From positions 1-57,714 of the forward strand of contig CAZPQL010000008.1 in NCBI GenBank assembly GCA_964588725.1: DNA of 57,714 nt. Direction: 5' to 3'. Both the position numbers and the translations under genes were made by a program. Positions 1 to 8,498 of the stretch are shown piece after piece; the stretch's first letter is position 1, and every line of letters starts with the position of its first letter. This DNA comes from UBA5972 sp964588725. Its GTDB lineage: Bacteria; Pseudomonadota; Alphaproteobacteria; Rhodobacterales; Rhodobacteraceae. The notes under the pieces were generated by a model. The model had not been told where the DNA came from, did not search any database, and saw only the letters and a program-made list of their open reading frames with translations.

Positions 1-300
1 GGGTAGGGCATATGCGCCCGGTCCTTGGGCAAAAATATGACTGGCGGTGTTGTACGTCAGCACCAGACGCCTGGTGACATCGCGGACCCCAATGGGATCG
101 ATCCAGTTGCGGTAGGGATCAAAGCTGCGGGTCTCATACACCCCGCTGCCAAAACCTGTGCGGGTAGGATTGCCCGATAATGCATTGCCGAATAAACAAA
201 ATTTGAGATAGGCGCCCGAAATATAGGTGACACGTGTCACTGAATCGAATGTGAGAAGAAATACGACAGACATTAGAGTATGTGACTTTAATAGTTTCAC
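1..300 (-). CDS. Hypothetical protein, C-terminal part beyond the left edge
   Basis: An open frame runs on the minus strand from a GTG at 300 to the left edge, 100 codons without a stop, with codon use like the neighbouring genes. It begins about 40 bases after the rnhA stop, behind a purine-rich stretch (GGGGAACGTGGGG), so it is probably the next gene of the ispH-rnhA unit. An ATG at 273 is an alternative start. The visible part has a short hydrophobic N-terminus (MSVVFLLTF), which could be a signal peptide, then a polar region with FDPYRNWIDPIGVRDVTRR. I do not recognise the family. The first 20 residues are less convincing than the rest. Confidence 0.5.
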   Translation of the reverse strand, partial: MKLLKSHTLMSVVFLLTFDSVTRVTYISGAYLKFCLFGNALSGNPTRTGFGSGVYETRSFDPYRNWIDPIGVRDVTRRLVLTYNTASHIFAQGPGAYALP

Positions 301-340
301 AACCCCACGTTCCCCAAAAGGTGCCTCGCCAACCCGTTGC

Positions 341-790
341 TTACTTAAACGCCTTCATCCCGTGTCTGGCCAGCTCGTCCGCGCGTTCATTTTCGGGGTG
401 GCCGGCGTGGCCTTTGACCCATTGCCATGTTACGTCGTGCGCGGCTTGCGCGCTGTCCAGACGCTGCCACAGGTCGGTGTTTTTCACCGGTTTTTTACCT
501 GCGGTTCTCCAACCGTTTTGCTTCCAATTATGTATCCATTTCATCACGCCGTCGCGCACGTAGCTGCTGTCGGTGACAACGGTCAGTCTGGTATGCGTTT
601 CCAGAACCTCCAGCGCGTTGATCGCGGCCAAAAGCTCCATGCGGTTGTTGGTGGTATCTGCGGCGCCGCCGGTCAGTTCGCGGGTTTTGATCACGCGCGC
701 CCCGTCGCGTGCCAGCAACAACACGCCCCAACCACCGGGTCCGGGATTGCCCGCGCAGGCGCCGTCGGTATAAGCGGTGATTTCAGCCAT
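341..790 (-). CDS. rnhA: Ribonuclease HI
   Basis: Cytoplasmic endonuclease that cuts the RNA strand of RNA-DNA hybrids, for example replication primers and R-loops. The 149-residue length is normal for bacterial RNase HI. The four acidic metal-binding residues are visible: D9 in YTDGACAGNPG, E52 in NNRMELLAA, D74 in VTDSSYV and D138 in NERADELA, with the conserved H128 in KGHAG. I chose the ATG at 790 because MAEITAYTDGA matches the usual family start; an in-frame ATG at 811 would add seven residues and also lacks a clear ribosome site. It follows ispH on the same strand with a gap of about 33 bases, so co-transcription is likely. Confidence 0.95.
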   Translation of the reverse strand: MAEITAYTDGACAGNPGPGGWGVLLLARDGARVIKTRELTGGAADTTNNRMELLAAINALEVLETHTRLTVVTDSSYVRDGVMKWIHNWKQNGWRTAGKKPVKNTDLWQRLDSAQAAHDVTWQWVKGHAGHPENERADELARHGMKAFK

Positions 791-823
791 GGGCCGCCCA
801 AGTCCGCGCATTCTGCACCGGCG

Positions 824-1792
824 TCATGTCGCGCTCCTCAGAGCGCGTGGCACCTTGAATTCAACGTTCTCTTTAGCGGTTTCGACGATTTCAACGGCCA
901 CTTCGTACCGCGCAGAAAACGCCTCGATCACCTCATTCACCAGAACCTCGGGTGCCGAGGCTCCGGCGGTTATGCCAACCGACTTAATGCCTTTCAATGC
1001 CCGCCAGTCGATATCCGTCGCGCGTTGCACCAGCTGGGTATAGCCGCAGCCTGCACCTGCCGCCACTTCGACAAGACGGTTGGAATTGCTGGAGTTCGGC
1101 GCACCGATCACCAGCACCGCGTCGACCTTGACGGCGATCTCTTTGACGGCCTTCTGACGGTTGGTCGTGGCGTAACATATGTCTTCTTTGTGGGGGCCGA
1201 CAATTTTGGGGAATCGCGATTTCAGTGCCGCAACAATGTCGGCGGTGTCGTCAATCGAAAGCGTGGTTTGCGTAATGAATGCAAGCCGGTTTTCGTTGCG
1301 GGGTTCCAACCGGGTCACGTCGTCCACGTTTTCCACAAGCAGTACTTCGCCATCGGGCAGTTGGCCCATTGTGCCGATGGTTTCGGGGTGGCCGTCGTGG
1401 CCGATCATCACCATTTGCAATCCGTTTTCAAAATGGCGCGCGGCTTCGATATGTACCTTTGACACCAGCGGGCAAGTGGCGTCCACAAAGACCATGTTAC
1501 GCGCTGTTGCGGCGGCGGGTACATCTTTGGGCACCCCGTGGGCCGAGAATATGATCGGGCGGTTATCGGGGCAGTCACCCAGATGTTCGACGAACACAGC
1601 GCCCTTGGCAATCAGCCCGTCGACGACGTATTTATTGTGCACAATTTCATGGCGCACATAGACCGGCGCGCCCCATTTATTTAGCGCCAGTTCCACGATT
1701 TTGATGGCACGGTCGACACCTGCGCAAAATCCACGCGGTGCCGCCAGATAAAGGGTGAGTTCGGGATTGGTCACAACGCAGCCTGCCGCCAT
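824..1792 (-). CDS. ispH: 4-hydroxy-3-methylbut-2-enyl diphosphate reductase
   Basis: Last enzyme of the MEP (non-mevalonate) isoprenoid pathway: it reduces HMBPP to IPP and DMAPP with an iron-sulfur cluster. The three cluster cysteines are present: C23 in PRGFCAGVD, C107 in VDATCPLVSKVH and C206 in EDICYATTNRQ, with SNSNRL and the SAHG motif also intact. The start is uncertain. ATG at 1792 is used here, but a GTG at 1774 gives VTNPELTLYLAAPRGFC, which aligns best with the usual family N-terminus; a TTG at 1816 is also in frame. The gene lies between a NYN-domain gene and rnhA, all on the minus strand and closely spaced. Confidence 0.95.
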   Translation of the reverse strand: MAAGCVVTNPELTLYLAAPRGFCAGVDRAIKIVELALNKWGAPVYVRHEIVHNKYVVDGLIAKGAVFVEHLGDCPDNRPIIFSAHGVPKDVPAAATARNMVFVDATCPLVSKVHIEAARHFENGLQMVMIGHDGHPETIGTMGQLPDGEVLLVENVDDVTRLEPRNENRLAFITQTTLSIDDTADIVAALKSRFPKIVGPHKEDICYATTNRQKAVKEIAVKVDAVLVIGAPNSSNSNRLVEVAAGAGCGYTQLVQRATDIDWRALKGIKSVGITAGASAPEVLVNEVIEAFSARYEVAVEIVETAKENVEFKVPRALRSAT

Positions 1793-1837
1793 TGCACGCG
1801 CCGGTGCCGAAACCAATATCCGGCACCGGAAAGAGTT

Positions 1838-2416
1838 TTAGCTTTCTTCAAGCTCTTCTTCAACTGCGCTGATGTGTTCAGGCTCTGGGCGCGGCGGGCG
1901 ACCGACCACGTCCTTCAAATCCTCCAGTTCGATGAAATTATCGGCCTGACGGCGCAGATCGTCGGCGATCATCGGAGGTTGCGAACGGATCGTTGACACG
2001 ACCGACACGCGCACACCTTTGCGCTGCAGCGCCTCGACCAGCGGTCTGAAATCGCCGTCGCCCGAAAAAATCACAATGTGATCCACGTGCGGTGCCAGTT
2101 CCAACGCATCGACGGCAAGTTCTATATCCATGTTCCCTTTCACCTTGCGCCGGCCCATGGAATCGGTGAATTCCTTGGCGGGTTTGGTGACCATGTTATA
2201 GCCGTTGTAGTTCAGCCAATCGACCAGCGGACGGATTGGTGAATATTCGTCGTTTTCCAGCAAAGCCGTATAGTAAAATGCGCGCATGAGCCTGCCGCGG
2301 CGCATAAACTCGGTTCGCAGAAGTTTGTAGTCGATGTCAAACCCCAGTGCCTTGGCGGCGGAGTAGAGGTTGGAGCCGTCGATAAAAAGCGCAAGCCGTT
2401 CATCCCGGTAGAACAT
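1838..2416 (-). CDS. NYN domain protein (LabA/DUF88-like putative nuclease)
   Basis: A 192-residue PIN-like NYN domain protein. Conserved acidic residues of the fold are visible: D13 in LFIDGSNLY, D97 and D103 in NMDIELAVD, and D120/D122 in FSGDGDF. These place it in the LabA/DUF88 family, whose members are thought to act as ribonucleases; the substrate is unknown. The tail after about residue 165 is acidic and low in complexity (VEEELEES). The ATG at 2416 is preceded by GAAAGGATTG, a good ribosome site, and is preferred over an in-frame start at 2443. It is divergent from folK, so the roughly 110 bases between them should hold two promoters. Confidence 0.88.
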   Translation of the reverse strand: MFYRDERLALFIDGSNLYSAAKALGFDIDYKLLRTEFMRRGRLMRAFYYTALLENDEYSPIRPLVDWLNYNGYNMVTKPAKEFTDSMGRRKVKGNMDIELAVDALELAPHVDHIVIFSGDGDFRPLVEALQRKGVRVSVVSTIRSQPPMIADDLRRQADNFIELEDLKDVVGRPPRPEPEHISAVEEELEES

Positions 2417-2529
2417 AATCAATCCTTTCAAAATAAGTTTCATCGACAGTTGAGAGTGGTTTTGGTTAATAATGCATCAATGAAACTACAGTGCTAAGAT
2501 AAGGTTTTGGCGTCCCGCCGCAAGCCCAA

Positions 2530-3114
2530 ATGAAATCAAAAAGCATCACAAAATGCCTAATTGCGCTGGGATCCAACCTGCCGTCGTCTGTCGGCAGGTC
2601 AACTGAAACCGTTGAAGCTGCGCTGTCCATGTTGTGCAGCGACGACCTCAGGGTATTGAAGTCAAGCCGTCTGTACAGGTCCAAAGCCGTTCCTGTGGGC
2701 GCGGGGCCGGATTTTATCAATGCCGTTGCGCAGCTTGAAACCGCACTGGACGCCCACCAGTTACTGACGCGTCTGCACGAGATCGAACACAAAATCGGGC
2801 GGGTTCGCGGCAGGCGCTGGTCGGCGCGTACGATTGATCTGGATCTGCTTGATTTTGGCCATCAGGTTTTTCCGGACACTTCTGTTTTCCGGTTCTGGTT
2901 TGATCTGGATCCCGCTGCTCAAATCCACGAGACCCCTGCGCAGATGATCCTGCCGCATCCCCGACTGCAGGATCGCGCCTTTGTTCTGATCCCGTTGCGT
3001 GATGTCGAGCCGCGATGGCAACACCCGGTCACCAGGCTCTCAGTTACGCAAATGCTGGCGGCACTCAGCAACGAACAGAAATCCCAAATCACGCCTCTTC
3101 GATCCGATTATTAG
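2530..3114 (+). CDS. folK: 2-amino-4-hydroxy-6-hydroxymethyldihydropteridine diphosphokinase
   Basis: HPPK transfers pyrophosphate from ATP to 6-hydroxymethyl-dihydropterin in folate synthesis. Family marks are the N-terminal LIALGSNLPS, the YRSKAVPVGAGPDFINAV block, and the signature RWSARTIDLDLLDF holding the magnesium-binding aspartates, followed by LPHPRLQDRAFVLIPL. At 194 residues it is slightly longer than the common 160 to 180, with a short C-terminal extension. It is the first gene of a plus-strand series; rpoZ follows after about 90 bases that look like a separate promoter region. The folate partner genes folB and folP are not in the window. Confidence 0.93.
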   Translation: MKSKSITKCLIALGSNLPSSVGRSTETVEAALSMLCSDDLRVLKSSRLYRSKAVPVGAGPDFINAVAQLETALDAHQLLTRLHEIEHKIGRVRGRRWSARTIDLDLLDFGHQVFPDTSVFRFWFDLDPAAQIHETPAQMILPHPRLQDRAFVLIPLRDVEPRWQHPVTRLSVTQMLAALSNEQKSQITPLRSDY

Positions 3115-3137
3115 GTGGATTTTAATGTCGCGGGCTC

Positions 3138-3166
3138 TTGCCAATATGGCAATATCGCCCTAAGTA
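3138..3166 (+). promoter_or_regulatory. Candidate rpoZ promoter with a small palindrome
   Basis: TTGCCA at 3138-3143 and TAAGTA at 3161-3166 are 17 bases apart, the right spacing for a housekeeping sigma-70-type promoter. The -35 box is part of the palindrome TTGCCA-ATA-TGGCAA (3138-3152). The start codon of rpoZ lies about 40 bases further on. This is a pattern match only; no transcript data are available. Confidence 0.35.
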
Positions 3167-3206
3167 CCATTTTCTTCCACCTGCTTAACCCTGACAGGAG
3201 CGCCCG

Positions 3207-3557
3207 ATGGCCCGTGTAACCGTTGAAGATTGCGTTGATAAGATTCCCAATCGGTTTGATCTCGTGATGCTGGCCGCACATCGCGCCCGCGAACTGGCTG
3301 CCGGCATTGAGCTGACGGTTGTGCGCGACAACGACAAGAACCCTGTCTGCGCATTGCGCGAAATCGCCGAGGAAACGCTGACTGCCGAAGGGCTGCGCGA
3401 AAGCTATATCGAAAGCAACCAGACCCAGATCGAAGTAGACGAACCCGAGGAGGACGCTATGGCGTTGCTCATGGGGTCCGAAGTCGACACACCCGACGAC
3501 GACGAATCAGAAGAAAATCTGTTGCGCGCGCTGATGGAAGCGCAGGAGAGTAAATAA
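3207..3557 (+). CDS. rpoZ: DNA-directed RNA polymerase subunit omega
   Basis: The omega subunit helps assemble and stabilise RNA polymerase by clamping the beta-prime C-terminus. The N-terminal half is typical: MARVTVEDCVDKIPNRFDLV, then AAHRARELA and the REIAEE helix. The length of 116 residues, with a long acidic tail (DTPDDDESEEN), is usual for alphaproteobacteria. The ATG is preceded by GACAGGAGCGCCC, a strong ribosome site. It lies just upstream of rsh with a 45-base gap, the classical rpoZ-spoT/rsh arrangement; omega also forms part of the ppGpp-binding site on polymerase in proteobacteria, so the pairing is functionally sensible. Confidence 0.95.
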   Translation: MARVTVEDCVDKIPNRFDLVMLAAHRARELAAGIELTVVRDNDKNPVCALREIAEETLTAEGLRESYIESNQTQIEVDEPEEDAMALLMGSEVDTPDDDESEENLLRALMEAQESK

Positions 3558-3602
3558 CGCCGACACCCGTGTCGGGGGAGCCTGTGTCTAGGGACGGCGG
3601 CC

Positions 3603-5756
3603 ATGATAGATGTCGAAGACCTTGTCGATCTGGTCCGCAACTATAATCCCGGGTCCAATTCCGATTTAATTCGGTCGGCCTATCAGTACGGGCACGACAT
3701 GCATTCCGGGCAATTTCGGTCCAGTGGCGAACCTTATTTTTCGCACCCGGTCGAAGTCGCGGCAATTCTGACCGAGCAGCAGATGGACGATTCAACCATC
3801 ATTACCGCGCTGTTACACGACACAATCGAGGACACAAAATCCACCTACGAAGAGGTGGTTCAAAAATTTGGCAACGATATCGCCCAACTGGTGGACGGCG
3901 TCACCAAACTGACCAAACTTGAACTTAATTCCTCTGAGACGCAGCAGGCGGAAAACTTTCGTAAACTGCTGTTGGCCATGTCCAAAGACCTGCGCGTGCT
4001 TTTGGTTAAGCTGGCCGACCGGCTGCACAACATGCGTACCATAAAATTTCTCAAAGTCACCAAACAGCAACAAAAAGCCAAGGAGACCATGGAAATCTAT
4101 GCGCCGTTGGCCGGTCGCATGGGCATGCAGTCGATCAGAGATGAATTGGAAGATCTAAGTTTTCACGTTCTGAACGCGGAAGGCCGGAATTCGATCATGC
4201 GGCGTTTTCTGACCCTGCGCAGTCAGACCGGTGACCTGATCCCGCAAATCACCAACGACATACGCGAGGTGCTGGAAAAGCACGATATCTGGGCGGATGT
4301 GTTCGGACGCGAGAAAAAACCCTATTCGATCTGGCGCAAGATGCAGGAAAAGAAAGAGGGTTTTTCGCGCCTGTCCGATATCTACGGGTTTCGTATCATC
4401 ACCCGCAACGAGGCCGACTGCTACCGCGTACTGGGCGCTATTCACGGACGCTGGTGGGCGGTGCCCGGACGGTTCAAGGATTACATATCGCAGCCCAAGT
4501 CCAATGGTTACCGATCAATCCATACAACCGTATCGGGGCGCGACGCCAAGCGCGTCGAAGTACAGATCAGGACCCGCGAAATGCACGAAGTCGCCGAGGC
4601 CGGTGTCGCCGCGCACTGGTCTTATCGCGACGGTCTCCGGGTGGAGAACCCCTTTGCAGTGGATCCGTTTACCTGGCTCTCGGGGCTGACGGAACGGTTT
4701 GAGATTTCTGACAGCCACAACGAGTTTCTGGAACATGTCAAACTGGAAATGTTTTCAGATCAGGTGTTTTGTTTTACCCCCAAAGGCGAAGTCGTCAAAC
4801 TGCCGCGTGGGGCGACACCGATAGATTTTGCCTATGCAATTCACACCCGAATAGGTTCCAGCTGTGTGGGGGCCAAAGTTGACGGGTTGCGTGTGCCGCT
4901 CTGGACGCGGCTGCGCAACGGCCAGTCTGTCGATATTATAACCGCCGAAGGCCAGCGTCCGCAATCGACGTGGATGGATATTGCCGTGACGGGCCGCGCC
5001 CGTACGGCGGTGCGCAAATCGTTGCGCGAAGATCATCGCGACGGGTTTGTGCGCCTGGGCCGCGAGCTGGCGCGCGTGGCTTTTGAACACGTCGGCAAGA
5101 AAGTCACCGACAAGGCACTTGCCACCGCAGCAAAACACATGGGTGTCAAAGACAGCGAAGATTTGCTTGCCATGCTTGGCAGTTCCGAACTGACCGGCAC
5201 CGAAATGATTCGCACGCTTTATCCCGAGTTGCTTAAAGAACAGCCCGGAGAAACGGTACATCCGGCGCGCGCGATGATTGGTCTGAATGCGGATCAATCG
5301 GCAGAATACGCGCAATGCTGTCAGCCGGTACCGGGCGAGCGGATCGTAGGGATAACGTATCGCGGCAAAGGCGTGCGCGTGCACGCCATTGACTGCGAAG
5401 CGCTGATCGAGTTCGAAAACCAGTCAGAGCGCTGGCTTGACCTGCACTGGGGTGAGGGGACGTTCGCACCAATCTACAACGTGACGATTGAAATCACTTT
5501 GGCAAACGACACTGGCGCTTTGGGCCGGATTTGCACGCTAATAGGCGAGCAAAACGCCAATATCTCTGACATGCATTTCACCGACCGCAAAAGCGATTTT
5601 TTCCGTGTTCTGATCGATATCGAAGTACGCGACGTTACGCATCTGCACAACGTGATGACGGCAGTCGAAACCGATTCCGATGTGGCGCAACTGCGTCGCA
5701 GACGCAGCGGTTCCGACACAGCGGCCCCGAATAAAGGGCGCCAGGATGGTCTTTAA
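3603..5756 (+). CDS. rsh: Bifunctional (p)ppGpp synthetase/hydrolase (RelA/SpoT homologue)
   Basis: Long-form Rsh of 717 residues that makes and degrades the stringent-response alarmone. Domains in order: HD hydrolase at about 25-180, with the metal ligands H48 (FSHPV) and H72-D73 (HDTIEDT) intact; synthetase at about 235-345, with YGFRIIT and GRFKD; TGS at about 385-450; and a C-terminal ACT domain at about 620-700 (NVTIEITLANDTGALGRI). The RFKD (RxKD-type) synthetase motif together with an intact HD site fits the bifunctional class rather than a RelA-type synthetase-only enzyme. This would be the single long Rsh typical of alphaproteobacteria. Its last 11 bases overlap the next gene. Confidence 0.95.
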   Translation: MIDVEDLVDLVRNYNPGSNSDLIRSAYQYGHDMHSGQFRSSGEPYFSHPVEVAAILTEQQMDDSTIITALLHDTIEDTKSTYEEVVQKFGNDIAQLVDGVTKLTKLELNSSETQQAENFRKLLLAMSKDLRVLLVKLADRLHNMRTIKFLKVTKQQQKAKETMEIYAPLAGRMGMQSIRDELEDLSFHVLNAEGRNSIMRRFLTLRSQTGDLIPQITNDIREVLEKHDIWADVFGREKKPYSIWRKMQEKKEGFSRLSDIYGFRIITRNEADCYRVLGAIHGRWWAVPGRFKDYISQPKSNGYRSIHTTVSGRDAKRVEVQIRTREMHEVAEAGVAAHWSYRDGLRVENPFAVDPFTWLSGLTERFEISDSHNEFLEHVKLEMFSDQVFCFTPKGEVVKLPRGATPIDFAYAIHTRIGSSCVGAKVDGLRVPLWTRLRNGQSVDIITAEGQRPQSTWMDIAVTGRARTAVRKSLREDHRDGFVRLGRELARVAFEHVGKKVTDKALATAAKHMGVKDSEDLLAMLGSSELTGTEMIRTLYPELLKEQPGETVHPARAMIGLNADQSAEYAQCCQPVPGERIVGITYRGKGVRVHAIDCEALIEFENQSERWLDLHWGEGTFAPIYNVTIEITLANDTGALGRICTLIGEQNANISDMHFTDRKSDFFRVLIDIEVRDVTHLHNVMTAVETDSDVAQLRRRRSGSDTAAPNKGRQDGL

Positions 5757-6387
5757 GCGCCGCAATCCAAAAACGTGGTGGGCAGCTTTTCGCGACCTGA
5801 TATATCCGCGTACCGGTTGGCGGCGCGCAGCCAGTTATGTGCTGCTTCGATTGCGGCGGCTGCCTGATTCACCGCACAAGATTGCTCTGGGAATTTCGGC
5901 CGGCGTGTTCATTTGTTTTACGCCGTTGTTCGGAATTCACATGATATCCGCCGTGGCGTTGGCGGCTTTGCTGCGCGCCAACCTGATTGCGGCACTGCTT
6001 GGAACTTTTTTTGGTACGCCCCCGACGTTCGTGGTGATCGCGACGATCAATTACCAATTGGGTACCTGGATGTTGGGCACCGACGCTCTGACGGACGAAG
6101 GGGCTTCGGTGCTCAATTTATTCGCCCATGCAATTTCGGACCTGTGGCACAACTTCAGAGCATTGTTCGGGGCTGCGACGGCAGATTGGACTGAACTCTG
6201 GCAATTCTTTGATCAGGTATTCGTGCCCTATTTGGTTGGGGGCATCATCCCGGGGATTATCACATCTTTCGCGATTTACACGCTGACACGACCGATAATT
6301 GAAACCTACCAGAACCGGCGCAAGGGACGCCTGATTGCCAAACTCAAAGAAATCAGACAGAAAAAGAAGGACGCGTCGGGACCGTAA
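5746..6387 (+). CDS. DUF2062 membrane protein
   Basis: A 213-residue inner-membrane protein of the DUF2062 family, function unknown. Two hydrophobic segments are clear, near residues 50-105 (IALGISAGVFICFTPLFG, then a second span ending before FFGTPPTF) and 165-190 (PYLVGGIIPGIITSFAIY), with a basic C-terminus (RRKGRLIAKLKEIRQKKK). The ATG at 5746, after AAAGGGCGCCAGG, gives MVFKRRNPKTWW and overlaps the end of rsh by 11 bases, indicating translational coupling. The same family sits next to rsh or pdxJ in other Rhodobacterales as far as I recall; that does not reveal the role. Confidence 0.88.
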   Translation: MVFKRRNPKTWWAAFRDLIYPRTGWRRAASYVLLRLRRLPDSPHKIALGISAGVFICFTPLFGIHMISAVALAALLRANLIAALLGTFFGTPPTFVVIATINYQLGTWMLGTDALTDEGASVLNLFAHAISDLWHNFRALFGAATADWTELWQFFDQVFVPYLVGGIIPGIITSFAIYTLTRPIIETYQNRRKGRLIAKLKEIRQKKKDASGP

Positions 6388-6431
6388 TCGCGGTTTCTGA
6401 TTGTTCCAGTTGACTGAACAGGTTTTCGCCA

Positions 6432-7208
6432 ATGACGACCAAAGCGACACCGCTTGCCAAACCCCTGGGCCCGTTGCGGCTGGGTGTAAATATCGATCAC
6501 GTTGCGACGGTCCGTAACGCGCGTGGCGGCACCTATCCTGATCCGTTGCGCGCAGCGATGCTGGCTCAGGACTCGGGCGCCGACGGTATTACTGCGCATC
6601 TGCGTGAAGACAGGCGACATATTTCCGACAGCGACATCGAAGCCCTTATGAAGGCGCTGCACGTGCCTCTGAACTTTGAAATGGCCGCCACGCCCGAAAT
6701 GCAAAAAATTGCGCTGCGCCACACGCCCCACGCCGTGTGTCTGGTGCCGGAAAAACGCGAGGAACGCACAACCGAAGGCGGGCTGGAAGTGGCGCGAGAA
6801 GAAAACAAACTGGCGCATTTCATAGCTCCTTTACGCGATGCCGGGTGTCGCGTGTCGATTTTTATCGCCGCTGACCAACGTCAGATCGAGGCCGCGGCGC
6901 GGATAGGCGCACCTGTGGTGGAATTGCACACCGGCGCTTATTGCGATGCCTTTGCAGAGGGCCACCAAAACCAAGCCGCCGCAGAATTGCAAAAGCTGCG
7001 AGCCATGTCACAATTTGCCCATTCACTGGGACTTGAGGTGCACGCGGGTCACGGACTGACCTATGATACCGTGAAACCTGTCGCGGCTTTTCCCGAGGTG
7101 ATGGAACTGAATATCGGTCATTATCTGATCGGAGAGGCAATTTTCACCGGACTAAAAACCGCGATGCAACACATGCGCAACCTGATGGACGAGGCCCGCG
7201 TGCCATAA
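6432..7208 (+). CDS. pdxJ: Pyridoxine 5'-phosphate synthase
   Basis: PdxJ condenses 1-deoxyxylulose 5-phosphate with 3-amino-2-oxopropyl phosphate to make pyridoxine 5'-phosphate in the DXP-dependent vitamin B6 route. The signature LRLGVNIDHVATVRNARGG starts near residue 15, after a short extension absent from many homologues. Other family blocks are ITAHLREDRRHI, PLNFEMA, EKREE, VELHTGAYCDA and LEVHAGHGLTYDTV, covering the TIM-barrel catalytic residues. Length 258 is normal. It is followed after 19 bases by a small secreted protein gene and then acpS; pdxJ next to acpS is a widespread proteobacterial arrangement. Confidence 0.96.
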   Translation: MTTKATPLAKPLGPLRLGVNIDHVATVRNARGGTYPDPLRAAMLAQDSGADGITAHLREDRRHISDSDIEALMKALHVPLNFEMAATPEMQKIALRHTPHAVCLVPEKREERTTEGGLEVAREENKLAHFIAPLRDAGCRVSIFIAADQRQIEAAARIGAPVVELHTGAYCDAFAEGHQNQAAAELQKLRAMSQFAHSLGLEVHAGHGLTYDTVKPVAAFPEVMELNIGHYLIGEAIFTGLKTAMQHMRNLMDEARVP

Positions 7209-7227
7209 TTTTGAAAAGAGAAACAAA

Positions 7228-7677
7228 ATGACAAAGTATTTTTCGATTGGCCTTTTTTGGGTCCTCACAGCGCTGGGTGCGTCTGCGCAAACCCTGAATG
7301 AATGTAACTGGGTGGCCTCGGCCTATAACGTGGTTGAACCATGGCCGGTGAACACGACAACCTTTTCCAACGGCAAAATCCGAATTGCGCTGCTTGATAC
7401 AGGGGGTGAACCGGCCTGTTGCTCGTTTCATCTGTTGATCCTGCACCCCGATCCGGAATTGGGGCGCGCCTGCACGGTTCTGTCGGACCAACAGGGCCAG
7501 GGCTGGGGATATGTGGTCTTTCACGGCATTCAGGCCACGTATAATCCTAAATTGGGTCTGCTATTGCAAATTCCGGTTGATTTTTACAATCCGGAAACCG
7601 GCCTGATCGATCCGGGTCGACAGGAACTGGTGTCGATCCGTATCAATCAAGCCACCGGCGTTATCGCGTTCGAATAA
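7228..7677 (+). CDS. Secreted hypothetical protein between pdxJ and acpS
   Basis: A 149-residue protein of unknown family. Residues 1-20 form a signal peptide (IGLFWVLTALGASA followed by QTLNE), so the product is probably periplasmic. Mature cysteines occur in ECNWV, PACCSFH and RACTV and may form disulfides. The ATG is preceded by GAAAAGAGAAACAAA, a good ribosome site. It fits exactly between pdxJ (19-base gap) and acpS (3-base gap), so it is part of the operon, but no motif links it to either vitamin B6 or lipid metabolism. Confidence 0.85.
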   Translation: MTKYFSIGLFWVLTALGASAQTLNECNWVASAYNVVEPWPVNTTTFSNGKIRIALLDTGGEPACCSFHLLILHPDPELGRACTVLSDQQGQGWGYVVFHGIQATYNPKLGLLLQIPVDFYNPETGLIDPGRQELVSIRINQATGVIAFE

Positions 7678-7680
7678 ACC

Positions 7681-8088
7681 ATGATCCTTGGCATCGGCAC
7701 CGATCTGGCGAATATCGAGCGTATCGAAAAAACGCTGGAACGCTTTGGCGACCGGTTCCGCAACCGCGTATTCACCAAACTCGAGCAGCGCAAAGCCGAA
7801 CGCCGCGCCGACACGCCGGGAACATACGCCAAACGCTGGGCCGCCAAAGAGGCCTGTTCCAAGGCGCTTGGGACGGGACTGCGTATGGGCATTGCTTGGA
7901 AAGACATGTCGGTCAGCAACCTGCGCTCGGGGCAGCCGCAAATGCACGTCACCGGCTGGGCCGCGCAGCGTCTGGCGGACATGACCCCCGAAGGCATGGA
8001 CCCGCACATCCACGTCACCCTGACCGACGACCACCCATGGGCACAGGCGTTCGTTTTGATCGAGGCACTGCCAAGGCGACAGCGATAA
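7681..8088 (+). CDS. acpS: Holo-[acyl-carrier-protein] synthase
   Basis: AcpS moves the 4'-phosphopantetheine arm of CoA to apo-ACP, activating it for fatty acid synthesis. The 135-residue length and the two magnesium-binding motifs are typical: D8 in ILGIGTDLANIERI and E57 in AKRWAAKEACSKALGTG. The ATG starts three bases after the preceding stop codon, so translation is probably coupled. A signal peptidase gene follows after a gap containing one small opposing gene. Confidence 0.96.
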   Translation: MILGIGTDLANIERIEKTLERFGDRFRNRVFTKLEQRKAERRADTPGTYAKRWAAKEACSKALGTGLRMGIAWKDMSVSNLRSGQPQMHVTGWAAQRLADMTPEGMDPHIHVTLTDDHPWAQAFVLIEALPRRQR

Positions 8089-8210
8089 TCGGCACACGCC
8101 CTTTTGATTTCCAGACACCTGACGATCATATTCAGCGGAATCGAACCGGCCTGATGACCGCGAAACCTTTCGACTTTCGTCAAGCTCCCACTCTTTCCAA
8201 CCCGGTATCT

Positions 8211-8498
8211 TCACATGGTTCCCCGTTTCAGAAGGGTGACGTTGGGGTGTCCAAGCGTTTGCTGCGTGATTTCCCGCACACCGAAAATCGTGGTGACAAA
8301 CTTGAGGTCAGGAAACCCGGCTATTAAATCCGCGGCCGTTTCAGTTATAACCGCATCGCCTTTGGACACATCACCGAGACCGATGCAGATTTGGCCGTCT
8401 GGCGCGTAAAACGAGTCAACTATCCTGAGGTCGCCAAAGCACCAGGTGGTGGTTTGGACGGTCGAATTCAATTTCAATTCCTGAGTTTCGAAAGTCAC
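8211..8498 (-). CDS. Small hypothetical protein opposed to its neighbours
   Basis: A 95-residue open frame on the minus strand in the gap between acpS and lepB. It starts with GTG at 8498, preceded by CAGGGCAATACC, and an in-frame stop lies eight codons upstream, so the start is well bounded. The sequence has a balanced composition (TWCFGDLRIVDSFYAPDGQ, DAVITETAADLIAGFPDLKF) that looks translated, more so than either competing frame here. There is no signal peptide or membrane segment. I do not recognise the family. It interrupts an otherwise plus-strand block. Confidence 0.55.
   Translation of the reverse strand: MTFETQELKLNSTVQTTTWCFGDLRIVDSFYAPDGQICIGLGDVSKGDAVITETAADLIAGFPDLKFVTTIFGVREITQQTLGHPNVTLLKRGTM

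Noticed and set aside
227..1462. A 411-codon open frame on the plus strand
   Set aside because: It is antisense to rnhA and ispH, both certain genes with intact catalytic residues; its translation has a shuffled, Arg/His/Gly-rich look and no family motif.
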